DNA of 64,000 nt from Druceiella hillmani (taxonomy: Eukaryota; Arthropoda; Insecta; Lepidoptera; Hepialidae). Each line of letters begins with the position of its first letter. The first letter of the stretch is position 1. The notes under the pieces are model-generated. The model searched no databases. It saw only the letters and a list, made by a program, of their open reading frames with translations, and was not told the DNA's origin. The DNA lies in assembly GCA_039881145.1 (NCBI GenBank), contig JAYKKI010000091.1:2532001-2596000 (forward strand), given 5' to 3'. Position numbers and translations under genes: made by a program. This document shows positions 60,881 through 64,000 of the stretch, in pieces.

Positions 60881-61832
60881 CAGTTCTGAAACAAAGTCGA
60901 CGTCTCCGGAACAAACTACTAGCACTGTAGATTCATTTGCAACCACTATTTCTGGTAAACACGGTGACCGGTTCATGTTTTTTACCCAAGATTCGTTCAC
61001 CGTCATATGAGCGCTGGCGCCTGAATCCACGTACCATTCAGTTTTATTGAACTTTCCATTCAGGAAAACGACATTAAAAACATATTTACTATTGTTTTTC
61101 TTCAATAAAGGGCACTGATTTCGATAATGACCATTTTCTTTACATTTGTAGCATGTAATTATTTTCGATGAATCTGTCATTTCTGCTGTCATTTTCTTGT
61201 TTGATACTGACGTTGAAGGACCGGGACTGCCTTTCTTTGACTTATTGAACGAATGATTATTTCGCGCTGCAAATGCAGCATCTGCGTCATTGTCTCTGGT
61301 CACTTCCATGTCGAGCAATTTCGACTTTATGACATCTGCAGTTATCGAAATGCCCGAATGTTCAATTGCCATTATCATGGGAGAATAACGATCTGACAAA
61401 CCTGCTAATAATAATGAACCCACCTATTCATCGGTGACTGTAAAACCTGTGCTGTTAAACCGTTGAGCTGTCTCGACCATTTGAGTCACATATGTAGCCA
61501 TTGAATCACAATTATCTAGCCGAATAGAAATCAAATGTCGCAGCAATGTTATTTTGCGTGAGAAACCGGAGTCATCAAACATGGTCTTCAATGTAGTCCA
61601 TAATTCTGCTGCGCTCTTGGTATTCTTAATCATACAACGATGGGTCCACAGTCAATATTAGCTTTGCCTTCGTTTTTGCGTCGTCTGCTGGTTTAACTTC
61701 AAAACTTGCCGTTGGCTTGATGTACTTGTCCATTCCTTCAAGAACCAACAAATTTTTAGCCGCGAAGCTCCACTCATCATAATTTTCTCTTCCTTTTAGT
61801 TTAGGAACACTGGCAATATAGTTCGTAGTCAT
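60880..61832 (-). pseudogene. Copia gag and protease, with frameshift and stop
   Basis: The polyprotein starts with ATG at 61832, about 70 bases after the primer-binding site (LKGRENYDEWSFAAKNLL is the typical Gag N-terminus). The frame is lost near 61630 and resumes at 61633. An in-frame TAG at 61424-61426 interrupts it again. The next frame (61423-60263) holds LLLAGLSDRYSPMIMA, the zinc knuckle CYKCKENGHYRNQC (about residues 91-104 of this frame) and the protease active site YVDSGASAHM (131-140). The order and lengths fit insect Copia elements. Confidence 0.93.
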
Positions 61833-61899
61833 GTTTCCGCGATATAACTTTCACAAATTATCTATTTTCACGAAAATAACTGATAATTTAGCACAGAAT

Positions 61900-61911
61900 A
61901 CGCCCATAACC
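61900..61911 (-). other. Primer-binding site of the Copia element
   Basis: GGTTATGGGCGT on the minus strand follows the 5' LTR directly. The first ten bases match the copia-type site that pairs with an internal fragment of initiator tRNA-Met. Recall of that site is from memory. Confidence 0.7.
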
Positions 61912-62049
61912 TCTAGTAAAACACGTTTTATCGCAATAGACTGTCTTTTATTTTAGCAAATTTTCATAGACAGACAAACAGTTTCTACAAAACGATAAGA
62001 GATGGCGCTACTATTCACTAATTACATATTTTGATACAACATTATCACA
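61912..62049 (-). repeat. Copia element, 5' LTR
   Basis: 138 bases, one difference from the 3' LTR. It is short for a Copia LTR but within the insect range. It should contain the promoter; no clear TATA box is evident. Confidence 0.95.
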
Positions 62050-62092
62050 GATACATATCTGTTCATATAATGTTTTCTTGTATGTTCATAAT

Positions 62093-62095
<3 letters not shown>

Positions 62096-62170
<75 letters not shown>

Positions 62171-62217
62171 CAAATGCGCGTGCACGCGCACACGCACGCA
62201 CACACACACACACACAT
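62096..62217. repeat. (AT)n then (CA)n microsatellite
   Basis: About 68 bases of AT repeat, then ACACATACAAATGCGCGTGCACGCGC and about ten CA units. It lies 46 bases from the Copia 5' LTR. The open frame 62031-62339 is an artefact. Confidence 0.96.
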
Positions 62218-62242
62218 CTAAATTTAATTACATTACTATAAT

Positions 62243-63168
62243 GCTAAGAAAGGAACAACTTAAACCTTATAAGATCACTCTTGTACATGTCCCATTTGTC
62301 TGTTACAGTCGTGTTTTTCTCAGAAACCGCTTGACGTAAAAACTTGAAATTTGGAATGACAGTAAGACATATTAACACGCATATATACTTAACACTAAAA
62401 AATAATCATATCGAAACATGGGGGGGACAATGGATTCGAATTTTTTTTATAATTCCATACATGGTGTGGGATATTACTTGAGTGGACTAGGTATAAGGGT
62501 AATTTCTTTTTTATAATTTTAGATATCATAACTTCAGACTTTTAGATATCATAATGTCTTACTTCAAATGTAAAAAAATATACTGGTAATAATGCATCCC
62601 AATTCTAAGATTACAGAACCCAAAATTATGAAAAAATGGGGGTTTTTAAAAGTAGACTGTAGGAAAACTATAGTGGTGATTCTAGATGTCATGGTTTTTT
62701 AAATTTACACCATATTATATATAGTATATAGCGATATAATAATGTTTTTCTATTTTCTCAATCGATTTTCGCAGAAACCATACAACGTAGAAGGTTAAAA
62801 TTGGGATAGTAATGCATCTTATTAAGTATTATATGTTTTACCAATCGCCTTAATTTCTAGACATACAAATTAAAGACGAGGTAAATAAAGGCTTTAACTT
62901 TTTTATTGCTGTATATCTTATAGGTACCGTTTGCTTATGAGGCATATACAAATATTTTAAATTGTATTTTGAAATAGATATTCCAAGATTATGCGAAAAT
63001 TTTGCATTCTCCTCTTATTTCTGAAACTACAGAACATATTTACATTATAAAAAAATTATATTTGCAAATAGTTTAATAGAAATACTTTGTATCGTTAAAT
63101 GTGTATAACTGCCTAAATGTGTACAGAATCCTCGTAGCGCGGATTCTACTCGTGCTTGACAGTTTTTT
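62243..63168 (+). repeat. Dispersed lepidopteran repeat, long diverged copy
   Basis: The start matches GGAACAACTTAAACCTTATAAGATCACTCTTG and the following GTCTGTTAC and TTTTTCTCAGAAACCGC parts of the repeat at 28897-29433. The end, from CAAATAGTTTAATAGAAATAC to TACTCGTGCTTGACAG, matches both other copies. The inside is longer and more diverged than in the 28.9 kb copy. No coding content. Confidence 0.62.
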
Positions 63169-63507
63169 ATATATTTTTTTTAAATTCATGTACATGTTCA
63201 ATTTTAAAGTGTCTCTGCCACAAACATTACAGTGTTATATTCATATACAAATAAAAATCTCTCAACTTTATTATTATTTAGTTTTTACATCATTCCATTT
63301 ATTCCACTATTCAATGCATGTCACTTATTCGTTATAGTTAATTATTTTAGTAAATAAACTCTTAAGAAATATTTGAATTTCGAATATATGCAAACGAATA
63401 AAACACCACGAGTCCTGTTTTCAACCAAAAAATCACATTTTAGAATAACACTAATATATTCAAAGTTTGTATATAAAAGATTTAAAAGAACAACCCGTTT
63501 TACCTAT
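63169..63507. other. AT-rich non-coding stretch
   Basis: Nothing recognisable; the open frame at 63101-63337 is AT-driven. Confidence 0.5.
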
Positions 63508-64000
63508 AAATACTAACTTTTATCCATGGCTTCGCTCACAGGGTTATTTTTTTCGTGACTTCATAATACAAATGACAATGAAATTAAAAATATTTCCCTC
63601 TAAATTAGCGATTAAAGAAAGTGTTTAAAAAATCACGTCTATCTGTAACTCTGTTGTGACGTTGCTTCGTTATTCCCATTGTGTACTGTTTGGTTCAAAT
63701 AAGGAATGAGATTTCCCGAAATAAAAAGTAGTCTATATCGTATTCCAGTCCGCCAACTATCTCCGTGCAAAACATCACGCCGAGCTTATTGCTCTGTAGC
63801 GAAGTGCAAGCAGGAAAAAGAAACACATTTTCACATTTAAAATATTAGGATTATAATATTAATTAAGATGTGATTTCTCGAGATGAAATATAGTCTGTAT
63901 TATTTTCCGGCCCACGAAATATATCCGTGTAAAAAATTACGTCGATCCGTAACTCCGTTGCTACATGAAAGAAAGAAAAGCAAACACACTTTTGCATTTA
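63508..64000 (-). repeat. Dispersed retroposon-like repeat, minus strand, cut by window end
   Basis: Read on the minus strand the segment opens TAAATGCAAAAGTGTGTTTG at the window edge and ends near 63510 with GAGCGAAGCCATGGATAAAAG, the same style of tail as the repeat at 8170-8706. The 5' module is repeated: 63716-63850 and 63885-64000 are related copies (CGAAATAAAAAGTAGTCTAT versus CGAGATGAAATATAGTCTGT), each with CTCCGTG or ATCCGTG and a CACATTTT/CACTTTTG end. Part of a third (ATCTGTAACTCTGTTG) lies near 63640. The element continues beyond the window. Confidence 0.6.

Larger units (their letters stand above)
57777..62054 (-). mobile_element. Ty1/Copia LTR retrotransposon
   Basis: The element body is 57782-62049 (4268 bases) on the minus strand, with 138-base LTRs differing at one position. 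Flanking 5-base sequences GATAT (57777-57781) and GATAC (62050-62054) look like a target duplication with one difference. The order gag, protease, integrase, reverse transcriptase, RNase H is that of the Copia superfamily (integrase before RT). The primer-binding site GGTTATGGGC resembles that of Drosophila copia, which uses an internal piece of initiator tRNA-Met. At least seven stops or frameshifts break the single polyprotein. Confidence 0.95.

Noticed and set aside
50909..62049. Possibility that the two LTR elements are nested or form one composite element
   Set aside because: Each has its own LTR pair and target-like duplication, with 509 bases of unrelated DNA between them.

Overview
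The window looks like AT-rich insect nuclear DNA, most probably from a moth or butterfly. The reasons are the overall composition, a mariner element, LINE reverse-transcriptase relics, an errantivirus-type and a Copia-type LTR retrotransposon, and dispersed repeats that I recognise from lepidopteran genomes (a family opening GGGTTCYGTAC and closing CTCGTGCTTGAC, and a family ending GAAGTCGCGGGCA). I found no convincing host protein-coding gene, tRNA, rRNA or CRISPR array. Most short open frames in the first 50 kb are chance frames in AT-rich DNA or products of microsatellites.

Layout. From 1 to about 50.9 kb the window reads like a gene desert or large intron. It holds small hairpins and MITE-like inverted repeats, long AT and CA/CG microsatellites, and decayed mobile elements: a LINE relic at 9.6-11.0 kb (+), a deleted mariner at 17.75-18.65 kb, a LINE fragment at 20.8-21.0 kb (-), an unidentified coding relic at 28.2-28.8 kb (+), and a zinc-finger coding relic resembling the tail of pogo/Tigger-like transposases at 44.2-44.7 kb (-). 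Several GC-richer islands stand out from this background (4.8, 12.5, 17.5, 22.1, 27.5, 32.9, 35.6 and 37.7 kb). They are candidate cis-regulatory DNA; two of them share a 32-base module containing a PBX/HOX-like site.

From 50.9 to 62.05 kb two nearly full-length LTR retrotransposons lie side by side, both on the minus strand. The first is an env-bearing Ty3/Gypsy (errantivirus-like) element at 50909-57263, with 310-312 bp LTRs, a CGCT target duplication, a tRNA-Lys-type primer-binding site, gag, pol and env. The second is a Ty1/Copia element at 57782-62049, with 138 bp LTRs and gag, protease, integrase, reverse transcriptase and RNase H in Copia order. In both, the LTR pairs are almost identical, so the insertions look recent, yet the coding regions carry many stops and frameshifts.

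The last 2 kb holds an AT/CA microsatellite and copies of two dispersed lepidopteran repeats, one running off the window edge. I see no clearly new multi-gene system. The points most worth following are the shared PBX/HOX-like module, the 54-bp-arm palindrome near 31.3 kb with its inverted relative, the zinc-finger relic at 44.2-44.7 kb, and the mismatch between young LTRs and broken coding regions.
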